From Ruminococcaceae bacterium YRB3002 (GTDB lineage Bacteria; Bacillota; Clostridia; Saccharofermentanales; Saccharofermentanaceae): a stretch of DNA of 58,531 nt. The translations under genes and the position numbers were made by a program. This document shows, in pieces, positions 37,058 to 44,957 of this stretch (positions are counted from its first letter, which is position 1; each line of letters starts with the position of its first letter). The DNA lies in contig FMTG01000007.1 of NCBI GenBank assembly GCA_900099715.1, forward strand, positions 99,623 to 158,153. Direction: 5' to 3'. The notes below the pieces were generated by a model. That model made no database searches, was not told where the DNA came from, and saw only the letters and a program-made list of their open reading frames with translations.

Positions 37058-37674
37058 TTGAGGATGGATGTAATGACGCTTTCCCAGCCCTCGTAAGTAT
37101 CGGGTCCGATCATGATGGAGTCCCGACCGGGCGGGGTGATAAGATTTCCGCTGCTGTCCACAAAAATGGTGGTGGGCATATACCCGGTATTGTATGCGTC
37201 AAAATCGGTTGAGTATTGCAGGATCTGGTAACTGATGTTTCCGTCACCGAGGATGTCGTCCACATCATCTTCCATGGTCATGTCGGAGTAGATCCCGATC
37301 ACCTGGAATCCCTTATCCTTATACTTGTCCGCCAGCTGCTGGAGCGCGGGCATCTCCTCTACGCAGTATCCGCACCAGGGCTCCCAGAAATTGATCATGG
37401 TCACTTTAGCCTTCGCGAAAATGCTCTCATCGTACCTTTTGCCCTCTCTGTCAGTCGTATGGAACCTCAATCCGCGGCCGTTATATTCCTCAGTGGGGTA
37501 TGTTTCTTCCTCTGTTTCAGCCTCAGATTCTTCAGTCTCATCTTCGGTCTCTTCTTCGGTGGTCTCTTCGTCATCGTCGCGCGGGACGTCACCGGATATC
37601 GAGCATGATGTCAAACCAAATGTCATTGATGCACAAATTGCAGCGCATAGTGCGATCGTCAGGATCTTCTTTAT
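37054..37674 (-). CDS. TlpA/thioredoxin-like lipoprotein with non-standard start
   Basis: An extracytoplasmic thiol-disulfide protein. The thioredoxin fold has INFWEPWCGYC (active-site WCGYC) and the cis-Pro region TGYMPTTIFVDSSGN. Before it are an acidic Glu/Thr-rich linker and the lipobox GLTSC. The first standard ATG (37626) would remove most of the signal peptide. The in-frame codons upstream encode KKILTIALCAAICAS, and an AAGGGAG site stands 8 nt before an ATA at 37674, so initiation seems to occur at ATA; CTG 37662 is another option. Operon with the CXXC and 4Fe-4S genes. Confidence 0.85.
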   Translation of the reverse strand: MKKILTIALCAAICASMTFGLTSCSISGDVPRDDDEETTEEETEDETEESEAETEEETYPTEEYNGRGLRFHTTDREGKRYDESIFAKAKVTMINFWEPWCGYCVEEMPALQQLADKYKDKGFQVIGIYSDMTMEDDVDDILGDGNISYQILQYSTDFDAYNTGYMPTTIFVDSSGNLITPPGRDSIMIGPDTYEGWESVITSILK

Positions 37675-37732
37675 AGTGTCATCTCCCTTATGTTTATTAT
37701 TCCAGCTTATTCAGGGGGATTATACCATAATA

Positions 37733-37741
37733 TGCTATAAT
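37733..37741 (+). promoter_or_regulatory. Extended -10 promoter of the Nudix gene
   Basis: TGCTATAAT is a perfect extended -10 (TG-N-TATAAT), 37 bp before ATG 37779. It faces away from the redox operon in the 104-bp divergent gap. Confidence 0.6.
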
Positions 37742-37778
37742 CATGTGACGCCCGCAGTGCGGCAAAGGGGGTGCAGCA

Positions 37779-38387
37779 ATGGCTGATGTAAACAACAACG
37801 ACAGTGATCTTATCTGGGAGGAGGTCTCTACGGAACATATCCTTCAGAATGAGTGGATAGATATCAGGAAGTCAAGATACCGTTTCCCGGATGGAAGCGA
37901 GTTCGAGCCTTTTTACAGCTACAGCAGGCGTGATTACGTGGTGATAGTGGCATCCGATACTGACGGCAACTATATCTGCGTCCGCCAGTTCAGGCAGGGC
38001 ATAAAGGAAGTTACGACAGAGTTTCCTGCAGGAGGGATAGAGCGCAGGGACGGTAAAGAGTACAGGGAAGACAGTGCCCCGGGAGACATACCGGCGGAGG
38101 ATGCTCTTGAGGCTGCTAAGCGGGAACTGATGGAGGAGACCGGGTACGAGTCTGACAACTGGCAGCATCTCCTGACAGTGCCGTCCAATGCGACAATAGC
38201 CGATAACTATGCATATCTCTTTGTGGCACGTGACTGCAGGCTTGTTGCAGGACAGTCGCTTGATACAACAGAGTTTCTCAAAGTGGTAAAGCTTCCAGCA
38301 CAGGAGATCGAGCGGCTGATACGCGAAGGAGACTTCAAGCAGGCCATGCACATAGCGGCGTGGCTTCTGGCACTGAGACGGAACTGA
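37779..38387 (+). CDS. Nudix hydrolase (ADP-ribose pyrophosphatase-like)
   Basis: Hydrolyses a nucleoside diphosphate-linked compound. Nudix box: PAGGIE near residue 87, then an insertion of about 17 residues (RRDGKEYREDSAPGDIPAED) before AAKRELMEETGY, so the usual G-x5-E spacing is stretched. VRQFRQGIKEVTTEFPAGG resembles ADP-ribose pyrophosphatases. 202 residues. Starts at ATG 37779 behind GGGGGTG. Single gene. Confidence 0.9.
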   Translation: MADVNNNDSDLIWEEVSTEHILQNEWIDIRKSRYRFPDGSEFEPFYSYSRRDYVVIVASDTDGNYICVRQFRQGIKEVTTEFPAGGIERRDGKEYREDSAPGDIPAEDALEAAKRELMEETGYESDNWQHLLTVPSNATIADNYAYLFVARDCRLVAGQSLDTTEFLKVVKLPAQEIERLIREGDFKQAMHIAAWLLALRRN

Positions 38388-38440
38388 TTTTTATTAAACC
38401 CCTATTATTAATTCCACTTGCTATACCTGATCATTAATCC

Positions 38441-38484
38441 CACCCGCCCGCCCAACCGCCCACCCAGCCAGCCACCCGCCCCTG
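38441..38484. other. Potential G-quadruplex tract (minus strand)
   Basis: The plus strand is nearly all C with eight separate CCC runs spaced by one to a few bases (CCCACCCGCCCGCCC then further runs). The minus strand therefore has enough closely spaced GGG runs for a G-quadruplex. It lies 34 bp before the transglutaminase-like start. Confidence 0.75.
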
Positions 38485-38517
38485 TAATAAGAGTGCTTTC
38501 TATGTTACAATCCTCAC

Positions 38518-39564
38518 ATGGAAAGGCTTATCAAGGTAACTGTGGCACTGGTCGGTGTGGCTTTGGTCATTATCGTTGCGGCCAATATCTTCGGACTTAC
38601 TGCAGGCAGTATGGACGCGTCGAAGTTTGCACCGGCGGTGGGAGATCCCCAGCCTTCCTCCACAGGCGAGGCACAATATGTTGACGAGAACGGGAACAGT
38701 GTTCATTTCAATAAGCCCCTCAAAGAGTCCGATTATCTGGAATTGAGGAACAAGTATGATTTCGAGTCGGATTTCTATCCTTATTACAGTCTCCTCAATG
38801 AAGAACAGAAAAGAGCTTACTATTTTATCTACGATGCTGCGATGAATCTGGAGTCCGATGTATATCTCGGATCACTCCTGAAGATAAGCGCCAGCGAGGT
38901 AATGGATATAATAACCGCTGTCTATAATGACCATCCCGAGCTGTTCTGGCTGGAACACGAGGCAAATTATACATACGGTTCGCATCATATGGTGGTTACG
39001 GTATCGCCATCCTATAACGGGCTTGCAATGGACCTGGAGAACAACAGACGCAGGTTCGAACAGAAGGTCAATGACATAGTGGATGAAGCCCGTGCGGAAT
39101 CCCATAACGGCGTAGTCCACGAGGAAGCGGTGGTCCACGACATCATCTGCAGGAACTGTGAATACGATCTTAATTCCGACTATAACCAGAGCGCGTATAG
39201 CTGCCTTGTGAATGGCAGATCTGTCTGCAGCGGCTATGCGAGGGCTTTCCAGTATGTGATGACAAAGCTTGGTATTCAGACGTATTTCGTCACGGGTACA
39301 TCCTATAACGGCGGCGCTCACGGATGGAATATCATAAAGCTCCAGGACAAGTATTACAATGTTGATGTCACATGGGACGACGAACTTGGAAGGCAGCTCG
39401 GGGAAGATCTCCACGCTTTCTTTAATGTGTCCGATTCCATGCTGAACGATTCTCATAAGAGGGCAACGCTGAGCAGCAGACTGCCAGCCTGTACCGAAGA
39501 GGATCTTACATACGACAAGACTGTAGGGGAGACCAGGAAGATAAAGGATATCATACTGGGATAA
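38518..39564 (+). CDS. Membrane-anchored transglutaminase-like protein
   Basis: 348 residues. An N-terminal membrane segment (VTVALVGVALVIIVAANIFGL) is followed by a linker and a domain with the transglutaminase/papain-like triad: Cys in GRSVCSGYARAFQ, His in GGAHGWNIIKL, Asp in YYNVDVTWDD. Such domains are often proteases or cross-linkers outside the cell. No ribosome site precedes ATG 38518, and a TACAAT sits only 6 nt upstream, so the transcript may be leaderless or the true start may lie slightly downstream. Confidence 0.85.
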   Translation: MERLIKVTVALVGVALVIIVAANIFGLTAGSMDASKFAPAVGDPQPSSTGEAQYVDENGNSVHFNKPLKESDYLELRNKYDFESDFYPYYSLLNEEQKRAYYFIYDAAMNLESDVYLGSLLKISASEVMDIITAVYNDHPELFWLEHEANYTYGSHHMVVTVSPSYNGLAMDLENNRRRFEQKVNDIVDEARAESHNGVVHEEAVVHDIICRNCEYDLNSDYNQSAYSCLVNGRSVCSGYARAFQYVMTKLGIQTYFVTGTSYNGGAHGWNIIKLQDKYYNVDVTWDDELGRQLGEDLHAFFNVSDSMLNDSHKRATLSSRLPACTEEDLTYDKTVGETRKIKDIILG

Positions 39565-39596
39565 ATACAAATACAAGATAACAGGAGGCACGGCTT

Positions 39597-40916
39597 ATGA
39601 AGATCGAATCCATGAATTGCCCCAACTGCGGAAGATCACTGAATCTCAGCGAAGAGGATCAGAATAAGGAATTTGTCACGTGTCCTGCCTGTGGAACACA
39701 GCTCCATATTGATTATGAGAATAAAGGCGGCGGAACGGGGACCGGAAGAGATCCCAGGACCACGATAATGAACGAGGCCAACGGGACTCCCATCGCACAT
39801 GTGATCGTCCCTGAGGGCTGGACTGCAAAGGGCATGATAATGCCCATCGATCAGGGTATCGATAAGCCGTTCCAGGCGACAGTGCTGGCCAGATCGAACG
39901 ACGGCGCATCAACCATATTTATCAGGAGCGGTGAGATGTTCATAGATGTCCTGCAGCAGTTCGACCATTTGACCGGCGGAGATGCTTTCGCGCAGGGAAA
40001 GATGCTGAAGACATATCCCATGAAGATGTACAGGCAGATGCCTGTCAGCCAGTATATGGATGCTGTGGCGGGCGGCATGTTCAAGGGTTTTCAGATCACG
40101 CCTGTGGCTGATGCGAAGCTTCCGAGTTTCTGGGGGACGCACCCTGACATGGCGCAGAAGCACCTGAATTACAAGTTCGAATTCCAGCATTTCTGGGATA
40201 TGTGCTTCACGAACCCCGTGTGCGAGATGTTCCTGCTGTCATCCAAGACAGGTTCTTTCCTGCGTAAGTATACGAGTCAGGCGAATGTTCATCTGTTGGG
40301 GCTCGATATGTCTTTCCTGGAGACGGAAATGAGGTCCACCGGACTGGAACTGGCTTACGGTATGGCAGGTCTTATGGCTATGTCGGTCAACAAGGGATCG
40401 GGTCATTATATGCACTGGGGAAGCGAGATCATATTCTCATGTACCACCGATGCCGCACATGAGGCGGCTGCCACTGCGGCGTTCATGCAGATGGTGTCGT
40501 CTTTTACTTTCGATGAGGCAATTTACAAGGCCAAATTCCAGAAGGCCGAGATGTTCAACCGCCAGCAGCTGGCAATACAGGCTCAGGCTAATCAGATCAA
40601 TGCCCAGCTCCAGCAGCAGCTGGCTGCCAATCAGGCAAGGCTTCAGCAGACACTGGCTGACAACAGCCGTGCCATGAGCGACATGATAATGGATTCCTGG
40701 GATAAGAAGATGGCTTCTGATTCCAGAGTCAGTCAGGCACGCCACGAGGCGACAATGGGTGTCAACACATATTTAAGGACAGACGGGACAACGGTCGAGC
40801 ATTCGGTGGTGGCAGACCACGTGTATGAGAACAGTTACGGCGATACGGTGGGTGTGTCCGGAAGCGCGATCGATCCGTCGCTGATACCTGACTGGCGGGA
40901 GATCCCCAAGGCCTGA
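39597..40916 (+). CDS. Zinc-ribbon protein with glutamine-rich coiled coil
   Basis: 439 residues. An N-terminal zinc ribbon (CPNCGRSL, CPACGTQL) precedes a central domain of about 250 residues that I do not recognise (PEGWTAKGMIMPIDQGIDKPF), then a Gln/Ala-rich coiled coil about residues 315-365 (QLAIQAQANQINAQLQQQ). No signal peptide or membrane helices. RBS GGAGG before ATG 39597. Follows the transglutaminase-like gene by 32 bp and may form an operon with it and the PAS-CPBP gene. Confidence 0.8.
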   Translation: MKIESMNCPNCGRSLNLSEEDQNKEFVTCPACGTQLHIDYENKGGGTGTGRDPRTTIMNEANGTPIAHVIVPEGWTAKGMIMPIDQGIDKPFQATVLARSNDGASTIFIRSGEMFIDVLQQFDHLTGGDAFAQGKMLKTYPMKMYRQMPVSQYMDAVAGGMFKGFQITPVADAKLPSFWGTHPDMAQKHLNYKFEFQHFWDMCFTNPVCEMFLLSSKTGSFLRKYTSQANVHLLGLDMSFLETEMRSTGLELAYGMAGLMAMSVNKGSGHYMHWGSEIIFSCTTDAAHEAAATAAFMQMVSSFTFDEAIYKAKFQKAEMFNRQQLAIQAQANQINAQLQQQLAANQARLQQTLADNSRAMSDMIMDSWDKKMASDSRVSQARHEATMGVNTYLRTDGTTVEHSVVADHVYENSYGDTVGVSGSAIDPSLIPDWREIPKA

Positions 40917-40983
40917 ATGTCTTGAACAGACAGGGGTATTGCGTTATCATTCATTAAGTTTTCTTATAATGACGGGCGGGAAT

Positions 40984-42042
40984 ATGAGCGAACAGACAGC
41001 ACAGGCTAATACAGGCACATCTTTCGAATCGCGTGTCCTGAGGGACATGAGTTCGGCAGTAATCGTTATCAACCGCAAGGGACAGGTGGTCTATGTCAAC
41101 GCCCCCGCTTCCAGGATGCTCGAGATCGTGGTCAATGAAGGTGACGAGCCTCTGAGAACCAATGATTACCGCAAGAACGAGGTGAACTACGATTTCTGGG
41201 ATAATGTCATACAGCCGCTTTACGATAAGGGACACACACATAACGCGCTGACTTCATATACTACGCCGTCAGGCAGGAAGTTTGTATTAAGGATGTCCAG
41301 TTCCTACCTGCCCGGTGACGGCGAGGACGCACTCATAGTCGTTACGCTCGACGACGAGACGGAGAAGGAAGCGATCAAGAGAAAGCTCAGTGATTCGTCG
41401 AGGACTTTCTCGCTGTTCCTGGTGTTTTTCTGTTCATGGATAATCATATATGCCCTGTGGAAGCATCTGAACGATCCTGTCCCCGGCAGCTGGATGACGG
41501 TCGGCGTCGAGATACTCTCACTCCTCATGATGTTCTTCATGCTAAAGTTTACGAGCCTCACGCTTCATGACTTGGGTATCAAGGTGGGAAGAAAGACACT
41601 TGGAAAAACGGTGAAGACAGCTGTCCTCATTGCTCTTGGCGGTGTAGCGCTTCTGTTCGTGATCAAGTTCGTTGCCAGACTAATAGCGCCCGGCTCATTC
41701 AGACCGGATCTTCCGTTCTTCGATATCACACTCTTCGGCCTTCCGCAGCTTGGATATATCTTTACGGCAGGCATCCAGGAATTCCTGGCACGAAGCGTCA
41801 TGCAGAGCAACCTGGAGAGGATCATCGACAGCAAGCACGCTGGCGTCCAGGCGATAATCGTGTCGTCCCTGATCTTCGCGGCGATACATGTCCATCTGGG
41901 CTTCTTCTTCATGATAGGCGCCGCCATCCTGGCAGGCTTAGAAGGCATCCTTTACTACAAGCAGCGAAATATATACGGCGTGTGGATCGTCCACTGGTCT
42001 TTCGGCGTGTGCGGCACGCTCTTAAGCCTGATCGACCATTGA
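40984..42042 (+). CDS. PAS domain fused to CPBP intramembrane protease
   Basis: About 352 residues. An N-terminal PAS-like sensor (about 15-130; AVIVINRKGQVVYVNAPASRM) is joined to a CPBP/Abi membrane protease with about six to seven helices. Motif 1 reads QEFLAR (family EExxxR, first Glu replaced by Gln) and motif 2 is FAAIH (FxxxH). ATG 40984 (MSEQTAQ) is preferred to 40939. The PAS domain suggests proteolysis gated by a small molecule or redox signal. Convergent with, and overlapping by 21 bp, the HAD gene. Confidence 0.85.
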   Translation: MSEQTAQANTGTSFESRVLRDMSSAVIVINRKGQVVYVNAPASRMLEIVVNEGDEPLRTNDYRKNEVNYDFWDNVIQPLYDKGHTHNALTSYTTPSGRKFVLRMSSSYLPGDGEDALIVVTLDDETEKEAIKRKLSDSSRTFSLFLVFFCSWIIIYALWKHLNDPVPGSWMTVGVEILSLLMMFFMLKFTSLTLHDLGIKVGRKTLGKTVKTAVLIALGGVALLFVIKFVARLIAPGSFRPDLPFFDITLFGLPQLGYIFTAGIQEFLARSVMQSNLERIIDSKHAGVQAIIVSSLIFAAIHVHLGFFFMIGAAILAGLEGILYYKQRNIYGVWIVHWSFGVCGTLLSLIDH

Positions 42043-42705
42043 CCTCATCGCGAAAGTGCTCCGCGCACTCACATAATCCCAATCATTCTGCCCGATGCCT
42101 ATAGCGTCATAGACTGCGCAGGTCATGAATCCGCCTGCCCGGGCACCGTCAATACACATGGGGACATCCTCGAACACGACCGCTCTTCCGGGATCTGTTC
42201 CGCCGGCCTCCTCCATCGCCCTTATGTATATGGCGGGGTCGCTCTTATCAGCGCGCGTTCCGATATCATCTAGAGTTATCACCGTATCGAACAGTTCCAG
42301 CACCCCGCATCTTGCCAGGCACGGTTCCGCGTGAGCCCTGTCCAGAGCAGTGGCGGCGGCCAGCCTGAATCCTTCCTTGTGAGCCCTGATCAGGTATTCT
42401 TCTGCGCCATCCTTGAGCAGGATATGCTCGCGGTAGTATTCCTCCACCATGTCGTTCCATTCCTGCATTATCTCCTCAGGTGACTCCGTCAGACCGAACA
42501 GCTTTTTGGTGTAGTCCGCACCGTCACGCACACATAGCTTTGTGATGGTCTCAGTATATTCAGGGGTGACTTCAAATCCTCTCTTCCCGAGAAAATCAAT
42601 ATCCACCTGATTCCACACATTCAGTGAATCAAGTATGGTCCCGTCGAGGTCGAATATAAGGATATCGGCGGTCTTTCTCAGTTCCTTGAGGGGAGGAATG
42701 CTCAT
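42022..42705 (-). CDS. HAD-superfamily phosphatase (beta-phosphoglucomutase-like)
   Basis: 227 residues. Nucleophile and acid are Asp19 and Asp21 in ILIFDLDGTILDS; motif II is the AATALDRAH region, and motif III/IV appear as KSDPAIYI and VVFEDVPMCIDGA. The helical cap lies between. Start overlaps the phosphatase stop (4 bp), so the pair is coupled. Substrate is not predictable, but the cap resembles sugar-phosphate phosphatases. Confidence 0.9.
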   Translation of the reverse strand: MSIPPLKELRKTADILIFDLDGTILDSLNVWNQVDIDFLGKRGFEVTPEYTETITKLCVRDGADYTKKLFGLTESPEEIMQEWNDMVEEYYREHILLKDGAEEYLIRAHKEGFRLAAATALDRAHAEPCLARCGVLELFDTVITLDDIGTRADKSDPAIYIRAMEEAGGTDPGRAVVFEDVPMCIDGARAGGFMTCAVYDAIGIGQNDWDYVSARSTFAMRSMVDQA

Positions 42706-43151
42706 ATGCTGTATGTCTCCCTCAGTTCTTCTATCAGGTTCGATATGCCTTCTTCGCAGTCGCTCCAGGTTGCCTCAAAGTCCCCTGTGTACCAGGGGTC
42801 AGCCACGTTCCTGTCAAGGAGCATGCGGACGTGCCCGAGATCCTCGTTGGGGAACATCCACTTCATGTTGCGCATGTTGTTGGAATCCATCAAGATGATG
42901 TAGTCGTAGTATGCGAGATCGCGCCTTGTTATCTGTCTGGCGGTCTTGCCCTGACAGTTTATCCCGTGAGCATTCAGTATCCTCCTTGCAGGGGGATACA
43001 CGGGATTGCCGATCTCCTCTGTTGATGTCGCAGCAGATGCGATCTCGAAGTATTCTGCGATCCCGAGTTTATTCACCATATCCTTCATCATGAACTCGGC
43101 GATCGGGGACCTGCAGATGTTGCCGTGACAGATAAAAAGCACTTTTATCAT
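42702..43151 (-). CDS. Low-molecular-weight protein tyrosine phosphatase
   Basis: 149 residues. P-loop Cys8-x5-Arg14 in FICHGNICRSPIAEF and the general-acid Asp in VADPWYTGDFE. Dephosphorylates phosphotyrosine or small phosphoesters in the cytoplasm. Operon with the HAD phosphatase downstream. Confidence 0.95.
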   Translation of the reverse strand: MIKVLFICHGNICRSPIAEFMMKDMVNKLGIAEYFEIASAATSTEEIGNPVYPPARRILNAHGINCQGKTARQITRRDLAYYDYIILMDSNNMRNMKWMFPNEDLGHVRMLLDRNVADPWYTGDFEATWSDCEEGISNLIEELRETYSI

Positions 43152-43199
43152 ATATACGATTTGCCAAGAAAAACTTACATAACACCGAGTTTGGATACT

Positions 43200-43445
43200 T
43201 CAGCTGCAACATACTCTCGATACGATATGGTCAAACAAATCAGCCTGAATCTGTTTCTCCAGATCTCTCAGCGCCGGAGCGTTCTTATGCCCTTTGGGCA
43301 TCGGGTCATTATGGTCAAGCCTCAAGCTGTACAAATACTTGCGTTCTCCGAAGGAATCAGTATATTTAAACCTGTAACGTCCGTCGGGAAGCTGACACTC
43401 GCCACTGTGTAAGATTCTTCCTCTTTTATCTCTCCTTTTATTCAT
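43200..43445 (-). pseudogene. int: Remnant of Tn916-type integrase (N-terminal arm domain)
   Basis: 81 residues, KRRDKRGRILHSGECQLPDG then YKFKYTDSFGE-like, closely resembling the N-terminal DNA arm-binding domain of Tn916 integrase (RDNRGRILKTGESQRKDG). The catalytic tyrosine recombinase domain is missing: the frame ends after DLFDHIVSRVCCS. An AAGGAG site precedes it. A leftover of an integrative conjugative element. Confidence 0.85.
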
Positions 43446-43471
43446 TTATTTGGAACTCCTTTTCAATAAAA

Positions 43472-43511
43472 TAGAGCCCCATATGACGTATTAAATATAT
43501 CATATGGGGCT
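43472..43511. repeat. 12-bp inverted repeat between xis and int remnants
   Basis: AGCCCCATATGA (from 43473) pairs with TCATATGGGGCT (to about 43512) around a 14-nt AT-rich loop. Probably the intergenic hairpin of the same mobile element. Confidence 0.7.
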
Positions 43512-43565
43512 TATCATTTCTGCCAAAACTTGTGCACCCCTATGGCAGATAAGGGGTCGAGATGC

Positions 43566-43634
43566 TTATACCGCAGTAGCTCTGTCGATATACTGCTCGA
43601 AAGTCTTACGCTTGATCATGGCACGGTTACGTAA
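43566..43634 (-). pseudogene. xis: Remnant of Tn916-type excisionase (C-terminus)
   Basis: Minus-strand reading gives LRNRAMIKRKTFEQYIDRA then TAV and stop, matching the C-terminal end of Tn916-type Xis (IKRKQFEKIID type). Only about 22 codons remain. It lies directly upstream of the int remnant, in the order xis-int seen in Tn916. Confidence 0.7.
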
Positions 43635-43679
43635 ATAGTATTTTCAAGAGCAAAGATCACCAGGCTGTTTTGCTGATCT

Positions 43680-44576
43680 TTACTTTTTGTCTTTACTGTT
43701 TTCAACAAACGATCTTTGAAGCTGTTCAAGGAAGCGTTCGGCAATCGGAGTGAAGGCCTGATATCTGTTCCATGCGATATAAAGCTTTGTCTCAAGTTTT
43801 GGAGTCAAAGGACGGAATACAAGACCGCTGCTGTCAGATGTATCAACGAGGTGATCAAAGGTCAGCAGATATCCAAGACCTTCTTTTGCGAAAATGGAAC
43901 CGTTATAGGACAGGCGGAAAGAGCCTTCGAGTTTCATCTTGGAAAAATCTGAGCCTGCCCATTCTTTTACTTCATTATTCCATGCCTGCTCTGAGCAGAA
44001 TAAAGGCAGTCCCGCAAGATCTTTTGCACGGATTGATTTTTTGCCTGCCAGGGGATCGTCTTTCGGTATCACGAGACCCCATCTGTCGCTTTCGGGGAAT
44101 TCTATAAATTCATATTTGTGACTGTCGGGATATTCTGCAAGAACAAGAAAATCAAGCAAGCCCTTATCGAGCTTGTCCGCTATCTGCTCTGTATCTCCGC
44201 TGGTGATGTGGTAGTGCAGATTCGGATAGCGGGTCTTAAATTCTTTGATCACTTTGGCAAGATGCTTGATCAGAAAGGACTCTGCCAGTCCCAGATAAAG
44301 TTCGCCGCCTGTGATGTCATCGAGGGAAACAAATTCCTTCTCTATCTTGTCGGCCATGCTTATAAGGTCTTCGGCACGGTTTCTGAGGAGAATGCCTTCG
44401 TCTGTAAGACGGATACTGAAGCTGTGTCTTGTAAATAATTTCTTGCCGAGTTCATCTTCCAGGGACTTTAACTGTTTGGACAGCGTCGGCTGGGTTACAT
44501 GCAGTATTTCCGCTGCCCGCGACATGTTTTCTTCCCTTGCTACTGCAAGAAAGTATCTGAGGGTCCGTATCTCCAT
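43680..44576 (-). CDS. LysR family transcriptional regulator
   Basis: 298 residues. An N-terminal winged helix (MEIRTLRYFLAVAREENMSRAAEIL, then QPTLSKQLKSLEDELGKKLF) and a substrate-binding effector domain. Divergent from the 82-residue protein gene with 115 bp between, so it probably controls the downstream hydrolase/flavodoxin operon. Confidence 0.95.
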   Translation of the reverse strand: MEIRTLRYFLAVAREENMSRAAEILHVTQPTLSKQLKSLEDELGKKLFTRHSFSIRLTDEGILLRNRAEDLISMADKIEKEFVSLDDITGGELYLGLAESFLIKHLAKVIKEFKTRYPNLHYHITSGDTEQIADKLDKGLLDFLVLAEYPDSHKYEFIEFPESDRWGLVIPKDDPLAGKKSIRAKDLAGLPLFCSEQAWNNEVKEWAGSDFSKMKLEGSFRLSYNGSIFAKEGLGYLLTFDHLVDTSDSSGLVFRPLTPKLETKLYIAWNRYQAFTPIAERFLEQLQRSFVENSKDKK

Positions 44577-44691
44577 ATCAGCACCGCCTTTTCTATGATA
44601 TGCCGAATCGGAATATCACGATATTCATTATAACCATTAGCGAGGGATGCCACAAGCGATTAAGATGGAAATGTAAAGAACGGAAAAGCAT

Positions 44692-44940
44692 ATGGATGTG
44701 AGGATTTCTGTGGATCAGATACGATTAAAACAAAACCTGACCGACGCCGGATGCAGTAACAGGACGATAGACGAGATCACCGGAATGTGTGAATCAGGGA
44801 ATATGGAAGGAGCCTTACATCTGATGAAGAAAGACCGGTGCAGGCTTATGGATGAGCTGCATGAGAGCGGAAGGAAGGTAGATCTGCTGGACGTTCTGAT
44901 CCGTGTCACGGAAAAGGAAATGAAACAGGCAAACAAATAA
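44692..44940 (+). CDS. Small helical protein of LysR-linked cluster
   Basis: 82 residues, predicted all-helical, with DQIRLKQNLTDAGCSNRTID, MCESGNMEGALHLMKKDR and a C-terminal charged helix. Not recognised by function. It starts the operon with the alpha/beta hydrolase (17 bp later) and flavodoxin-like gene. The ribosome site is weak. A role as a small partner or regulator is possible, without evidence. Confidence 0.75.
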   Translation: MDVRISVDQIRLKQNLTDAGCSNRTIDEITGMCESGNMEGALHLMKKDRCRLMDELHESGRKVDLLDVLIRVTEKEMKQANK

Positions 44941-44957
44941 TACGGAGGCAACATATC

